Positions 34,648 to 49,600 of a stretch of DNA of 62,500 nucleotides are shown here, in pieces. The stretch is taken from positions 8,826,259 to 8,888,758 of the forward strand of contig NC_135559.1 in assembly GCF_964340395.1 (NCBI RefSeq), given 5' to 3'. The position numbers and the translations under genes were made by a program. Numbering within the stretch: the stretch's first letter is position 1; every line of letters starts with the position of its first letter. Below the pieces are notes generated by a model that did no database searches, was not told the DNA's origin, and saw only the letters and a program-made list of their open reading frames with translations. Origin of the DNA: Glandiceps talaboti. Its lineage: Eukaryota; Hemichordata; Enteropneusta; Spengelidae.

Positions 34648-37600
34648 TTAGGCAAGAGTTGCTCTCTTTTCTCCACTGGGTTGTGATTGTCCAAAATCTC
34701 CTCCCCTGGATTTGACAAAGTTCTCATAACTGAAAATAAAGAAAGATGAAAATAGAAACTTGATGATTAATATAATGTAGCAGTGGTTTCAGTGTTTTTG
34801 CTAAGGTTGGGTAACCCTGGTAACAGAAAGGGGGCAATATGGCAATATTTTTGGTGGGGAACCCTGGTAAAATGACAGGGCATCTCAAGTGTATTTTACC
34901 TGCTTACCACCCTGAACAAAAACACTGGACTTCTTGTACTGGCATGCATGTATACTAGTGGTATTTGTACTTTACATGCTGCAATGCAATACCAAAAACA
35001 TTATTGCATACCTGTAATGCAAATGAGCATTTTTTGTACATGAAATGAAGTGATCACTTTGAGGTATATTTAAAGAAATATGCTGTTGTGGATAAACAAA
35101 TACAATGATAACAGAGCTCCATGACAAGTGAGTACCAGAGTGAGGTGGGGTGGGGGTGGGGTGGGTTTGGGGGTGGGGAGGGAGGTATTTGTACTTGGAG
35201 GTATTTTGGCTGCACTTTCACTCATGCTTATGAAAGTATGGCCGCTGAGAACACTGATTTTGTTTTGCTTGATTTGAACTGAGAATGGGCTTGACTGTTC
35301 TTAAACCAAGTAACAGAAAAAGTAAGATTTGTATGACTGAGACACATGCTATGTTAATTATAACAAACTCCAAACTCATACTTAGTAAATACCAACAAGG
35401 AAATTTTAAACCACAATCTGTAACCCAAAAATGAAAAACCTACATTTTTTGATATTTGAGTTGTTCTCTTGGAGATACTGATGGCCTCAAGGCTGCCATT
35501 GCTTTCATTAGATAGTCCTGTGTAATTTTGATTGTTGGTTTGTTATTTATATTCTCCTTATCATGGTCGATCTGAAAACAAAACAAAACAAAACAAAAAA
35601 CATGACTTTATATGAACATATCTACAACATACATATATTTTTACTGGAAAAAAAATATCTGGAAAGCGACACATTAATTTGATGGGGTACCATGAGTGAT
35701 ACAATTCCTGGTACCTGTAATACCATCCTACAACATAAATGATAAATTTGATGTGCACCCTGAAAATATCAACAAATCTATAAAAAGAAAAAGAAGAAAA
35801 AAAGAAAAAAAAGATTGACAATACAATAGAGGGAAGTTAAAGTGAGGTTGATTTCATCTTTGCTGCAATTCTTATACTCAGGAAAATATAGAAAAATAAT
35901 TTCTACCATTGTACAGAAATTAAATAGAGCTATGGAAATCAACCACTCTGGCTCAGAAGAGACATGTTCTCCACTGGGATATGACATTATATTCTTATAG
36001 TAAGACATTGGATCTGTGCTTTGGGGTTTGCTGAATGTACAGCTCACAGGTAATGAGTAGCTCTGTCTGGGCTGGGTGCAGCTCTTTTGGCTTGCGCCCT
36101 CAGTGGTGACCTTTGGTCACTTTTAGAGTAAGTAGAATAACCTGAGGGGTCTAGCAGCTAGACTGGCGACATTATCACAAGTACACAAAGTTGGGAGCTA
36201 GGGTAGAACAGACCTCTTCTAAGCTAGATTTGCCAATTTCCATAACTCTATATTAGCCAGGCCACATGATACAGGACTGGTTGAGATGACTAGTCTGGGT
36301 CTCGTAAGTACAAACAAAAATGCAGCTTAAAGCTAAAGTCACTCACATTTGCTCTCTTTTAAATTTCAGTGTTTGATTTCTTACCTCAAGAAATCTGTTT
36401 TGTTGTTGATAATAATTTTCTCTAATGATGTTAACTTCTTCGATGACTTTGTTTGGTACATCATGCGTCTCATCAATAACACCGTCTCGTATTGTTGGCA
36501 TGTAGACAATTCTCTGATGATCCCCAAATTCCATCAATTCTTGTTTTCCATCTGATTCATCTCCGCCAGCTATTCCATCCCCTTGCTTTCCGTTCACTGT
36601 CACATTTCCCTGGTCATCGACATGTATCGTAATGAACTGCCCAGCTCCATTTTTCACAACTTTACTACCTGGTACATCCGTCGCCATGGATTCTCGCATC
36701 TGTTTTAGAAACTGCTGTCGTTCTTCGGCCGCCCGCTCGACTCCGTTTTCGCTCTCTGGGCTTTGGCCCTCTACAAATGTCAACTGCCAATCGTTGGCTT
36801 CAATCTTACGATTTATTTCTATCATTTCCAGGTCTATTTCAGTTTCGTGATCACCGCCATTCCCATGACCAATCAAATTATGGATAGCTTCCAGCTGTGC
36901 GTTATACAGCAATGCTTTGAAATCAGCACCTGTATACCCCTCACACTGCTCTGCCAATAGAGGGAGCTCTACATCATCATCCAACTCCATGTTTCTGGCC
37001 AAGGCCTCAAGAATTTCTAGTCTGTCATCCTGTAATGATAAATATATATTTTTTGTGAGATATTTTGACATCTGTCGGTTAGAAAGTTTTGGTAGAAGAG
37101 AAGTTGTTACATCATAGTTTGACATGTTTATATATACTAAAGTCGAGCTGTGTGTATGTTTAGACACTACTCTGCTTCCAGCAAAAAGGTGACCTTTTTG
37201 CTGGAAGCAGAGTAGTGTCTAAAAAAAATGGTGTCTCATATTATTAGCTGTTCTCCTGCTGCACAGTTTTATCAAGTAGATCAACATTGCTTAAGACAAT
37301 CCTTATCTATAAACAGGCTAAAACTACCTGAAAGAAATACAGAAAACTTTAAAGGTCACATCATTATTTGTGCATATTTGACGTCTTATTTGACACTGAG
37401 AACGCAAATTTTTGGATGTATGTGTCAGTGGGGGACACGTCATATACAGAGGACAAATGAGGCTTTCAGTTAGCAAATGTACGGTTATCATTACGTTGTA
37501 AAATGAAAGAGTTATTAACAGTTCTGCATTGTAACTGTCGTCTAAATCCCTTAGCATACATCTGAAATAATTTGCATGCAAACCAAGGATGGACACATCA

Positions 37601-40600
37601 TAAAGGGAAGGTAACATCAATTTTGGCAGCTATGTGTCATCGAGGACGCATGACAAAAAAAAGGTAACCGTGACCTCTGTTAATGGAGGTAATATTGTCA
37701 ATTATATGTATACTAATTACCTTATTTGGTAGAGGGCAATATAGACATTTATCCAACCTGCCTGGCCTAAGGAGAGCAGGGTCAATAAGATCAGGTCGAC
37801 TTGTTGCTGCTAACACATAAACACCTATAGAGTTTAAAGAACACAACATTTATTGAAAAAGCCTGCTGAGTTGCAAAAGTAGTCACAAGATTATAAATTG
37901 TTTTTATAACTGTTAATGACTGATAAAACACAAAATTTGAAATTCATGCTGTCTGAAGTTTTATATACACATTGTCATTTCTGAGCAACTTGTTTCAATT
38001 ATATTGACACCATTGCCATATTTACTATGTTGGTGAGGGCAGCCTTTCTCTCTACTCAGCCTGTGAAGACAATCTTCTCTACTTTGCCTGTGAGGACAGT
38101 CTTGCACTTACCATCAAGTGACTCTACTCCATCCAACTGTGTCAGTAACTGATTGACCACTCTGTCAGTCACTCCTGTACTATCATGGCCACGCCTATAA
38201 AATGAGGAATATGAAATTTACTGAAGCTGAGATTGAAAAGTGTATTTCTATCATCCTTACTTGTAGTACAGTTGTAACAAAAATCAACACAAAATTATTT
38301 CTGTGATATACATGTAAGTGACACATTGAATTCTATTTAGTACTTCTGAACTCAGAGCATTGACTTTTCCTCTTATATTTTGGCCAAATTAATTGGCCTT
38401 CATCAACTGATGACGTTCACAGTTCAATGAAGTAGACTTGTCCAAAGAACAGTTCATTGATGTCGACTTGTATGACAAGCCCTCTGAGTTCACAACAACT
38501 GATAGAATATGATTCCAGAGCAAGGAAACAGCGTTTTGGAAGCACCATGAATCAGCCCTTTCTTTCCTGAAGGACATTCATTCTTTGTTTGTGAGAAGAC
38601 AATTTTGCTGACTACATTGGTGAAATATGAATTATAGCTAAAATGATGTAGGCTTGGTGTTTTACTCATGGGACATTACATTTTTGATACAAAGATACGA
38701 CATATTTTGACCCTAGACTAACAATAACAGAGACACAACAAACTCAGCAGGATCCTTTACCCAATCACATTGAACAGTGATCAGCATTGCTATTCTTTCA
38801 CAGTGCAGACTGAAAAACAGGTTTAATGGCTGCAATATTTTCTAACTGATAATCAACATTTCAACTTCACTACCTGTATTTCTACATCCCCACTGTGTAC
38901 GGCACCTATGTAATAATATCGTTTCTTTTGCATTAGAAGTTGTCTGAGGGTGTGTGTATTAAATGCCATGTCACATGAGTGAAACACCAAGCCTACCTCA
39001 TTTTAGCTATATCAAGCCAAAGTGACTTACCTTGGAGCAAGTGAATCAAATTCATCAAAGAAGAGAATACAAGGTTTAGCACTCTGTGCCCTGGTGAACA
39101 TATCTCTTACAGCTTGTTCACTGGCACCAATGTACTTACTGAGTAATTCAGGACCCTACAAAATACACAAAAATAACAAAAATAGCAAATTAGACAAAAA
39201 GACAAAAAAATTATGCATCATTACAGCTGTACCATTGATTACTTGAATTGGTATGCATACATACTATTGGTATTTGCAGTGCAGTACAGTACAGTGTAAT
39301 ACTGGAAACATTATTGCATACCTGTATTCAAGGAGAGTGCAATTGTTCCTTGTACACATGAATATAAAATAATTGTGAATTTTCATGCCAAATATGCTAA
39401 TTTTTTTGGGTCAAATTCAATGAGGTTGCAATTGTAGGTGACTTTCACATGCCCACTATAGTATATCACCTTTGTGCCAGGTTTGAAAGATATCAGCCCA
39501 TGTATGTTATGTAGATATGGTTGAACACGGGCAAACTGCAACATGGATGAATGGATGTATACAAACACAGAACTGATTTTATACTCTCCCCACCTACCTC
39601 TCCCCCTCCCCTTCCTCCCCTCCCCCTCAAGAGCTCTGTTCATTGGGTCTTCAACCTGTATACTATACCTTAATACTAATGAAGTGGAGTCCACATTCTT
39701 TGGCCACCACACCAGCCAGTAGTGTTTTACCAGTCCCTGGTGCACCATAGAGAAGAAGACCAGATCGTAGTCGTAGAGGACAATTGGCAAACAACCCTGG
39801 GTACTGCAAGATGACAAAATTATCAAAACAGACATAAATATCATAATATAATACAGGGGACAGGACAAGATTACTAAGACAGAATTGAGATGTTTGTTAC
39901 ATCAATCATACAATTAAAACTGTGTATTGAAACAGTTAATCAACCCTTTCAACAAAGTATTTGACAGACAATGTATTTAGTATCTGAAGTTTGAGGGCAA
40001 TGTTGATAAGAGCAGCCATTTTAATTTTATGTTTCACTTGACCAAACTGATCCAGTATTTCTTTGACTTGGCCATGCACTTTTACTTAACTAACTGTACA
40101 GTATACATTCTACCAAAAAATAAAAATGAAGTTCAAGACTGCGAATATGAACTTCACTCCTTTTGAATTGTGGTGAATGTAAAAGATAACAAAGTTATGA
40201 CATACTGAAACTAAATTACTGCAAATGACAGGTCAACTGTCACCTTACCTTGGCTGGTAGTTGTAGAGTTTCTGTCAATGCTGTTTTGACATCCGTCAGT
40301 CCACCTACATCTTGCCATCCCAGTGTACCAGCACTGTGAAGGGGTACATTCAACAATGACAGTGGTGTGTAGTCATCTAATGCCACTTCAAAGTCTGTAT
40401 CAGTCAGTAGGATTTCACTGCCCTCTAGTGGTAGAACACAGAATAGGATATATTAGGAGGAGTGCTGGAAGGAGTAGTCTTATGTAAGAACTCAGATTTG
40501 AGGTAAGTGTACAAAGTAAATGGCAGAAGTATGGTCTGGATACACGTCAAGTCCAATGGCCATGTTGAATTTAACAATTCAACAAATTAGCCTGAATGAG

Positions 40601-43600
40601 ATCTGCTATAGAATTTAGCTCATGACCACATGTACGTAGATTCATGGTTTTTGAGTTATTGTTATTGATGTTGTTGTTGTTGTTGTTGTTGTTGTAGTCA
40701 TCATCATTGTCGTCGTCATTGTTGTTGTTGTTGTTGTTTTTGCTGTTTATTTTTAGCACCAAGGAAGGGGGAGGGGGGTTCAGATCTCTTTCCTATAGAA
40801 AAAGAAGAAAACGTTGTCATATGAAATACTGATTTCTAGGGAAATTAAATCCTGAAGTGGATAAAAAAGGTACATTTTTAATATATATATGGTGGTGCAG
40901 CAGTGTACATATTGGCGTACAATGAAGCCATCAATAGTTACAATTTATTCTGGCATATGTACCAATCATGATGTTGTCCTGTGAATATAGAAAAATGTAT
41001 ATATTCTGGCATTAATCTGATATTTATTAGCACAATCAATTAGTGACAACATTTTCTTCAAATCTTTAATCAGTTTCAAACAGTAATCACTTTCACAGGT
41101 AAATTCTGAATAAGTATGTAGTAGCTGCAATGTTTTCTAGCTGATTTGTTACAAATAATGACGTACTCATAATATTGCACACCCTGTACAGTATTGAACC
41201 ACCAGTGGGTAAACATACATTGTGTCATTGTACACATAATATGGTACAATAAATCCAATCAAATTGATTTTTGGGTCTGCACCCTAAAATCAGCACCCCC
41301 AATGTGATCACAATTCAACATATTGCTGTACTACAGTTGGATGCAACAAACCCCCAAATTTACATGTACAATATCTAATTATTGATATTTTAATAATTTT
41401 CAGTGATTATATTGTTGGTTATCTGATCAAAAACTATGATAATCAAGTTACAGATAGTGCATGTTTAAAGTACAATTAATCGACAATGGCAGGGTGTTTA
41501 ATTTAGGTTTTTTAAATGAAAATAAGTTACCAAAATGAGCACCTAAATCAATTGGGTCAATCTGTTTTTAAAATTGTGAAACGGTGTCTTTGTACTAAGT
41601 AATGTCCACAGTGCAATTCACTCACATACATTTTGTGTGTAAGCACATTCTATTGTGAAAGTGATCACTATTGTTATGCAAATGAGTCAAGGAATTCATA
41701 GATTCCAGTTGCGGTGACCTCACATCTAAGGTCAATCTATTTTTGGCCATGACACCTCTTCACATTACCATTGCAACCTCTATTGTGAGTGACACCATAA
41801 CATGTGACAAAACAACTAAACAACATTATCAGAACAATACCATTGTAATGAAGGTATAAAACAGTTGATTTCAGGGTGTCTATGGATTAAATATGTTAAT
41901 GCCTTCACTCCTATCTTAAGGGTTGGGTGAGTTAATACTTCTAAAAATAGCCAGTAGGGGCTTTCCAAAGAAAGTTATAAACGGACTGAAAATGATCCAT
42001 AGCAACTCTGACTAACTGACAACAAAACGTTGTGGCGTCTCATTCTTGAGTCACTTCTTCACTAACTCTAGTTCAACTATTATAGGCTGTATTTATCATC
42101 TGGTAAACAATTTACAGGTGAGCCGGCTTTATTCTTGCAGCATTGTTTCATGTTCTATAAAGATGATAATGTTGTTTCTATCCAGTTTCTGTATTCAGTG
42201 CAAATGCTGTAGGTGTATTTATTTGGGTACATGAAACTTTGGCAGACGGAATAGCATTTTAGGACACGTCAGACACACTTTATTTAGGTTTCCAATCAAA
42301 TGATAAAGTAAACACTACATGTAAAATACCTCAACTGTTTTACCTGTAGTATTCAATACAACTGTTGTTGACACCTTTCACAACAACTATAACAGGACTG
42401 CCACTGTTTCTACATATACATACCCATTTTCATCAGTTCAGATATCTATGATTTTTTATTGGAAGACATGCTAACTTATAAGAATTTTAAACAGACTTTC
42501 TTGAAAGATATGCAGAATATTTGCTTGAAAAGTAAGTAAAATATATGCACCTATTATAACTACACCAAAGATATTGATTCCTCTGAATGGGTATAACAAG
42601 TTGGGGATTACTTGACATTGACAAGTATTCTTAATTTAAAGCACATATTTCATTTAGTAATCTGGGGTCAAAATAATGCAAAATATACATTTGCCACCTG
42701 GGCAAATAGAAAATAAAAAGTTCATGTCCGAGTCTGAAAGTGCTTGCCCACCAAGAAAGTATATCTATTTTGCTTTGAAATTAAGCATACAATCTTTTTT
42801 CCGATTTGTTTCTTATCAAAAAGATTACTTAAAAAAATTCTGCTGGTGCAATTTTTTTTATACTTTTATTAATATTAGAGCAATCAGGGGTTTTAAAGTC
42901 GATAACCCTGTGAAATTCTACTTCCCCAGTGGACAGGTCATTTTTAAAAGTACTTGCCCAAGAGTTAAACGTATAAGGCCAGTATTTCGAGTTCTATAGT
43001 TGTTTGCATATTCTCATGCAAAATGGCTAACTATCATTTTTTCCACAGGTACTGTAATCATACTTTTGGTACATATTATTCGACTGTAATGTTTATGATT
43101 AAAATGTTAACAAATATAGCTGATACAGGAAGCTATAAACTAAGGAAGCCCCAAGCAAACACACAAAACAGAGAGAGCTGCGAGTAAAAGATTGTACAAT
43201 AAATTCTTTTGACTTTTGAAGGATTTTTACTGATAAATGATCCACGACAATGGGGAATGAATCTGAAATTATTTTTAAAAAAAATTTTTTTTGTTCAATT
43301 CAACAGACTGGTTTTATACAATCGACTGTATTGATGTAATTACAAATAAGATGGCAGCCAACTTTGACCTGTCTGGGGAACTTACGACAACACCAGAAAA
43401 TACCAACTATGCCAGGTTATGTAGACTTCTGATTGATGGTGGTACCAAAGCTTTAAGAGAAGTCTTAGATGGAATTCATCCACCAAGTACTCTGACAAAT
43501 GTACTTACTCAGTATAACAACAAAATGAGTCTAAGCAAACTGAAACCTAAAGTCATCAACCAAAAACAGTGGAATATGCTGTATCCAATGCCTGGAATAC

Positions 43601-46600
43601 CAGTCAATTCCATGAACTTTGACATCAGCTTACTCACTGTTCTACTGAGAAATATCTGTAATCTACAGAAACCAAAGACTGGATGGGACAACTTGCCACC
43701 AATATCTGATAGAAGTAAAGAAGCTGACATTGCACGCATTAAGTTTTATCGTAATAAACTTTGTCACGGTGAAACCACTTCTGTCAGTGAGTTCCATTTC
43801 CATGGCTACTGGAAAGACATTGCTGATGCACTGGAACGACTTGGTGCCAAACAAGATGACATAGATAAACTGAAAACAAGCGCCATGGACAGTGAGCTAG
43901 AAAGACAGTATATTGAAGATGTTAGTGTTTGGAAGTGTCAAGAAGAGGAAGCTGAAGATCTGGTGCAATCTATCCTGAAGATAATAGATTCTAGAGATGG
44001 TGATAAGATTTATTGTGACGCACACAGAAATGATCATCTGAGCATGTTCTGTTGGTATTGTAGGAAAGCTATCTGTGCTGTTTGCGCATGTATCGAACAC
44101 AAACAACATAAATCATCTGGCATAGAATATGCAGCAAAGTCCTGGCAGCGTGAATTAAAAGAAGTTATCTCAAAAGTAGAGCAAAAGTTGATTAAGATAC
44201 ACAACAGCTTATATTCTGCAAAGAAAACTCTAATGCTTTTAACAAATGATTATGAAACCAAACAAGAAATGATAGGATTGCTAACAATCGAAGAGGACAT
44301 ACAGAGAGAACTCACTGAGAAACTAAAATGCCAGTATGACAAATTAAGCAAAGTCATATGTAATGATGCGACGGAATTATCCAAAAATGTCTACAGGATT
44401 CACAAATCACTGAGATATTTCGAAACAGTTTATTCTCTTGAAAACAATGCCAAAGTAATGGCAGAGTGTGATTTGATTGATGGACACTGCGAACAAATAT
44501 TTGGACATGAACTTTATGTCAATTCGTTTCGGAGTATTGAAGTTGATTATTGTATGTTGAAAGAGACATTTGATTCCTGGTTTGACATTGTTGCTGAGCT
44601 TAAACTCTCAAATAAAAAGCCTGATCTCTACTTTCCAGCCCTTCCACCATGTTCACATGTGACGCAAATACGTAAAGCAATGCCTAACCCACTGAAGCAT
44701 GGAGAATTCACGTTTGAAATCTGTGCAAGGAATTTTGATGGGAATAATGTATATGACTGTGAGGGGCTGAAAGCTTTATTGCAAGATAATGAAGGTACTA
44801 CTTTACAAACATTAAAAATACAACCAATACAAGGCAGAAAACAAAGATCAAACTGTACAGCCACTCATAGAGTTACAATCCGGGGTGCACAACCATATCA
44901 TCATAACTTGGCAGTTGGATTACGTGGTAGGCATATTAAAGGGTCACCACATACTCTATATGAAACAGAGTCCAAGATCTGTACTATAATTTAACAAGCA
45001 TACAGTAACAAAGACATTAACGGTGATTCCCATGATGCACTTAGTAGCCCTAGTGTTGAGAAGCAGGAGTAAACTGGTGTACCCTGGGAAAACCTGCATT
45101 GTTTGGCAAGGTCAAACTGAGCATCACCCATCTTACATACTGCTTAATTTTTCATCAAACCCAAGCTGTAGAGGTAAAAGGTGTACGAGCTAACCACTCA
45201 GCCATTGACAACCCTTGTATTGTGTAGGAGAAGACAACTTCTTTCACAAGCAATAAATCTTCAACGATGATGACACATCCCCAAACCTAAACTGACAATT
45301 TGGGGGTTATACATCAGACCAATGTCCAATTCAAGGATGAGGAATACTGTAAGCATACTTCAACGTTACTATCAAGGAAACAAAGCTTTCAGCTTACAAA
45401 AGTAACCAAAAACTAAATCTACTGTTTGATGTGATAGATTATACAAGTGGATGATAGCAGTGCCTTGGTAATATGTGGATAATAATCAAGATAGTGTAAA
45501 CACTGGAAGTCCTCAAAATGCACACGGCAAGATTGTAGAGACAGGGCTCGAACTGAGCGGTTGCCCGGAACACGTTAAATGAACTGCTGGGCAAGAACAT
45601 TTCCTGTACGGTACCTGAAATAGATTTACTACATAGGCACATCATAAACATAACGAACATTCGATTTCTTGGTTGACACCATAACTTCCGCTCCATGTGC
45701 TTCACATGCATATTATAGGTGCATGTGAGAATTAGAGGACTTTTTGTTCTATTTTAAACTTTAGCATGAGGTAAAATGATATTGCATTTACCGAGAATTA
45801 CGAACACAGGAGATGAACACCATGCTTGCAATTCAATGTAAATTTATTGAAAAATAACTCCTGATATACTAGTTCAAGGTCACAAAAAGGTCATGAAAGT
45901 AGACTACCTGTATTACAACAAAAATGCAAGAATACATTACCTTCTGGCTCCCCTAGTTCACCACTTTGTTTCTCCACCAGTTTTCTTCTGCTGGCAGAAT
46001 GTATTGCCCTCTCTACCAATGTGACCATATCCCTGGCGACATAACCCTCTGTTCTTGACCCGACACTGTTAATGTTGATCACATCAATACTTCTCAGGTC
46101 TACCTCAGTCTTTGCTTCGATGACAGACATCAAGATTTCCTTTCTAGCAGTCTGTAAATAAATGATTAATAAATTAGCACTGCACCACTCATACTGTAGT
46201 ATTTCATGGTCAAAAGTCAATTTTTTGAATAAATTTGTACTGCATCACTCAAACTAGTGCATTTTCTGGTCTGGCACTATACCACTGTAGACAATGTATT
46301 TAAGGAAAGCTTGTCTGGAACAGTATCATGCGCAATCAATAACACAAAGCACCATCAGGGGAAAGGCAAAACTGTTTATACACTTGCCTTGTAGGACACC
46401 AGCCTTATTGGGGCGAAGAAGTGTTGATTATAAATTGTGTTTCAGGGGATCAGACCCCATTATAGACCAAAATATTGAGAATATTGTATTGTGGAGTCAG
46501 TGTACCCTCTAATGATAGTAAAATTTTGTTATTGAGTCAAAATGATAAACCGGACATTTCTTGTGAGTAACCACATAGTAAGAGATAGGAGAACACCAAA

Positions 46601-49600
46601 TTTTGGTGCGTCACTAGAAATTGTCTGCATCATGTTACTAGCATGTCAAATTGGCTTAGAGGGCACATGTGGACCATATTTTAGACTCTTTCACCTGAAA
46701 CATGCAACTTTATTTCAGACCATGGGCTGAAAAACATACCTCAAAGTCTACCTGGAAACCAAAGATTCATAATACCTTAGATTAAAGTTGTTGCAAACTC
46801 AGTACTAAACGTCTATACACATATCACACACTGGATTTAATCATCAACCAATCACATCACTTACTAGATCAGGGGGTGTCATCTCTATTATACTCTGAAA
46901 GATGTGTGTTCCTCTTGTTGCCACTAGCGATGAGTGGATAGTCTTCTGTGATTTACTGGTTGCTATGACAACTATTTTGTGATTGGACGACAGCGATGAC
47001 ATGATAATATCTTTAAAAGCTGTAAATTAAGACAGGTGGGAAAATATAAGTTATAAAGACAATACTGAAAGATGTTACTCAGGTCAAAGGTCACCAAACT
47101 CACTTTTAAAGTCATGGCATGGAGAAGTTGAAACAAAAGGTTTCATCATAAGGGGTTTTTGAAGCCCTCAGAAGAATCCAACTGATTGGAAAGTGTAGGT
47201 AATTATATTTTCTTATCATGACCATTAACAATACAGGCAATGGATGTCATTTTTCCATTGTTTTCTAACCAATCAAAATGAACCTAGTATAAAGCCTTAC
47301 ACGTCAGTGTTCTCCCCGGCCAGGGCCATTTTTAGCATGTAAAACAACGTGCTTGAAATGAACGAAAACAAAATATACTCATTTGCATACCAACACATTT
47401 AATTCATATGCAAATTAGCCATGCTGCTTGGGTAAATTCCTGAGGAGAACACTGTTTACGTTATACTCTAGTTTTGACAGGGTCAAAAAAACATGTGGGC
47501 TTTGATTATTCTAACAATGTTTTCGTAATTTAAAATAACAATTTTGCATTTGCCATTATTTTCATGTATATTCTTATATATCTCGCTTGTTTCATGTGGA
47601 TTCTGATTCAAGTAACCTAGGCAACAGTGTCATATGCTGCCCTATAGTATCTGGTTCTATTTTCTTTTCAGGACCAAATGCAATCATATGATCTTACTTT
47701 GTCATTTCCATATGCATATAATTTGAATAAATTAAATACTGACCAATCACATTTGAACAAATTAAATACAGACCAATCATGTTGACTTACTTTGAGCAAC
47801 TCTAGTGTTGTACACAGCTTCTGGACCTACTTCCTGTTCAGGACCTAATGGTGCACTGGTCACATGATCTAAATCATCCAATATGATCACAGACGGTTGT
47901 CTCCAGAAAGCTTCCTGGAAGGCTTCTTCCCAAACTTTACGAATATTTTCAACTCTTTTACCTAACAGTAAGTGAGGATTAAAATGGCCATATGGATGAG
48001 AATTTGGTATTTATTTTGGATTTTTATTAATATATACCAAGTCCATGTTCACATCTCAATAAACGGCAAAACATTAAACAATGTGTAAAATGTTTGTTAT
48101 TGTACGTACAATAACAAACTGTTTACACTTTGTGCATCTTTTTGCAATGTATTGAGTTATGAACATGGATTTGGTATATGTTATTTTGCATTAATTTTTC
48201 AAGTAGAAAAACATAGTGAAACTGTTTTATCAAATAAAAATCCAAAATAAATACCAAATTTTCATCCATATGGCCACTCTAAAAGGAGTAACAGTTTTCA
48301 ATAAAATCTCAATTCAGGATTTTTCAGTTTTATTTTTTTAATTTCTTAAACAGAACAAGAAGAACTAAGAAGCAAATATGTATAATGTGCAATAAAAATA
48401 GAACAAAGTTTAGAGTGAAAAATTAGTAACAGTTTTTCTATAAATGCTGCAAAAAATCCACTACAGTTCAATTTGGTTTATTTTAGTCACAAATGGTAAT
48501 GATTTCTGCCTTTCTTCCTTGTCAGCATTTTTTCATTGGTTACTGTTACAACACATAAATTTATACAATGTTAATTTATTGATTCAGCCAATTGGAGCAG
48601 CACATTTCAAGTTAATATGCAAATGACAATTTATTGACTAATCACATTGAAAAGCTTGAACTATACTATTTGTTCTATTTCTCCACCAATCATAGCGAAG
48701 CAGGGTTATCAAATAACCAATCAGCTTACCTTTGAGTTGTTTACAGCCAATCACAGTAGTATAGCAGAGGTAGGGCCATTCACTGACTTCTCTAGCCAGT
48801 GCTTTAGCCAGGTTAGATTTGCCAATACCTTTAGGTCCATGGATTAACAAAGCACCGTTCAATAATCCATTTGTAGATTTACAGAGATAACTAACCAGTG
48901 GACGGAGACTGAGACTGACTTTGAGATGGTCTAGTGCTTGCTGTCCTATCTCACCTACACCCCTGTACATGGTACGAAGAGACGGAAAGTAAAGAGATAG
49001 TGATAGTGGTAGCGGTGGTAGTTTAGCTTTCAGAACATTGGAATTGTCATGGCTTACATGCGTTCTTGGGTCAAAGTTCACAGCATTATCTGCACTTACC
49101 CTAGATCTCTTAATCTTGGACCAATGACTGGAGGGTCTATTACAGAGACATTGATGCAAGGAATGCTGGGTACTGTGGGTGGCTTGTTCTGAGATGAAAG
49201 TTTATCAGCTACTTTCACTGTGACCTTCCTTGCGATAAATGGATGTAGTAGAAAATATTCAGTCTGTGGACTGTCAGTTGTGGAAGGCACAGTGATCAGA
49301 AATTCACCATACACATCTGTGATAAAAAGAAGGAGATAGAGAGGAGATTATGAACTGTGCACTCTTCATGAAATTGGGCAATGAGGTATGAAAAAAGTAG
49401 CACTGCTGGGCATGTCAAACACTAACAGCACGTGGCATGGACTTTACCCTAGTGCCTTCTATATGCAAATTAGCCCAGCAACTTGTCTTGGTTTTACTAC
49501 AGCTGTCAACATGAAGCCAGGGCATATGCCCTTGAAAGCTGAGTAGCAAATCTGTTATGGATGTGAAAGAACTACAAACAACTTTGCTAAATCTAGATTA

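Noticed and set aside
36343-37167. A continuous 274-aa minus-strand frame as a stand-alone gene
   Set aside because: It is PEX1 exon 17 (36385-37029) with read-through into both introns. A splice donor and acceptor bound the homologous part exactly.
43291-43350. N-terminal 20-residue extension of the HEPN protein
   Set aside because: The frame only begins with TTG there. The first ATG is at 43351, matching the typical family start, and a splice acceptor lies at 43306.
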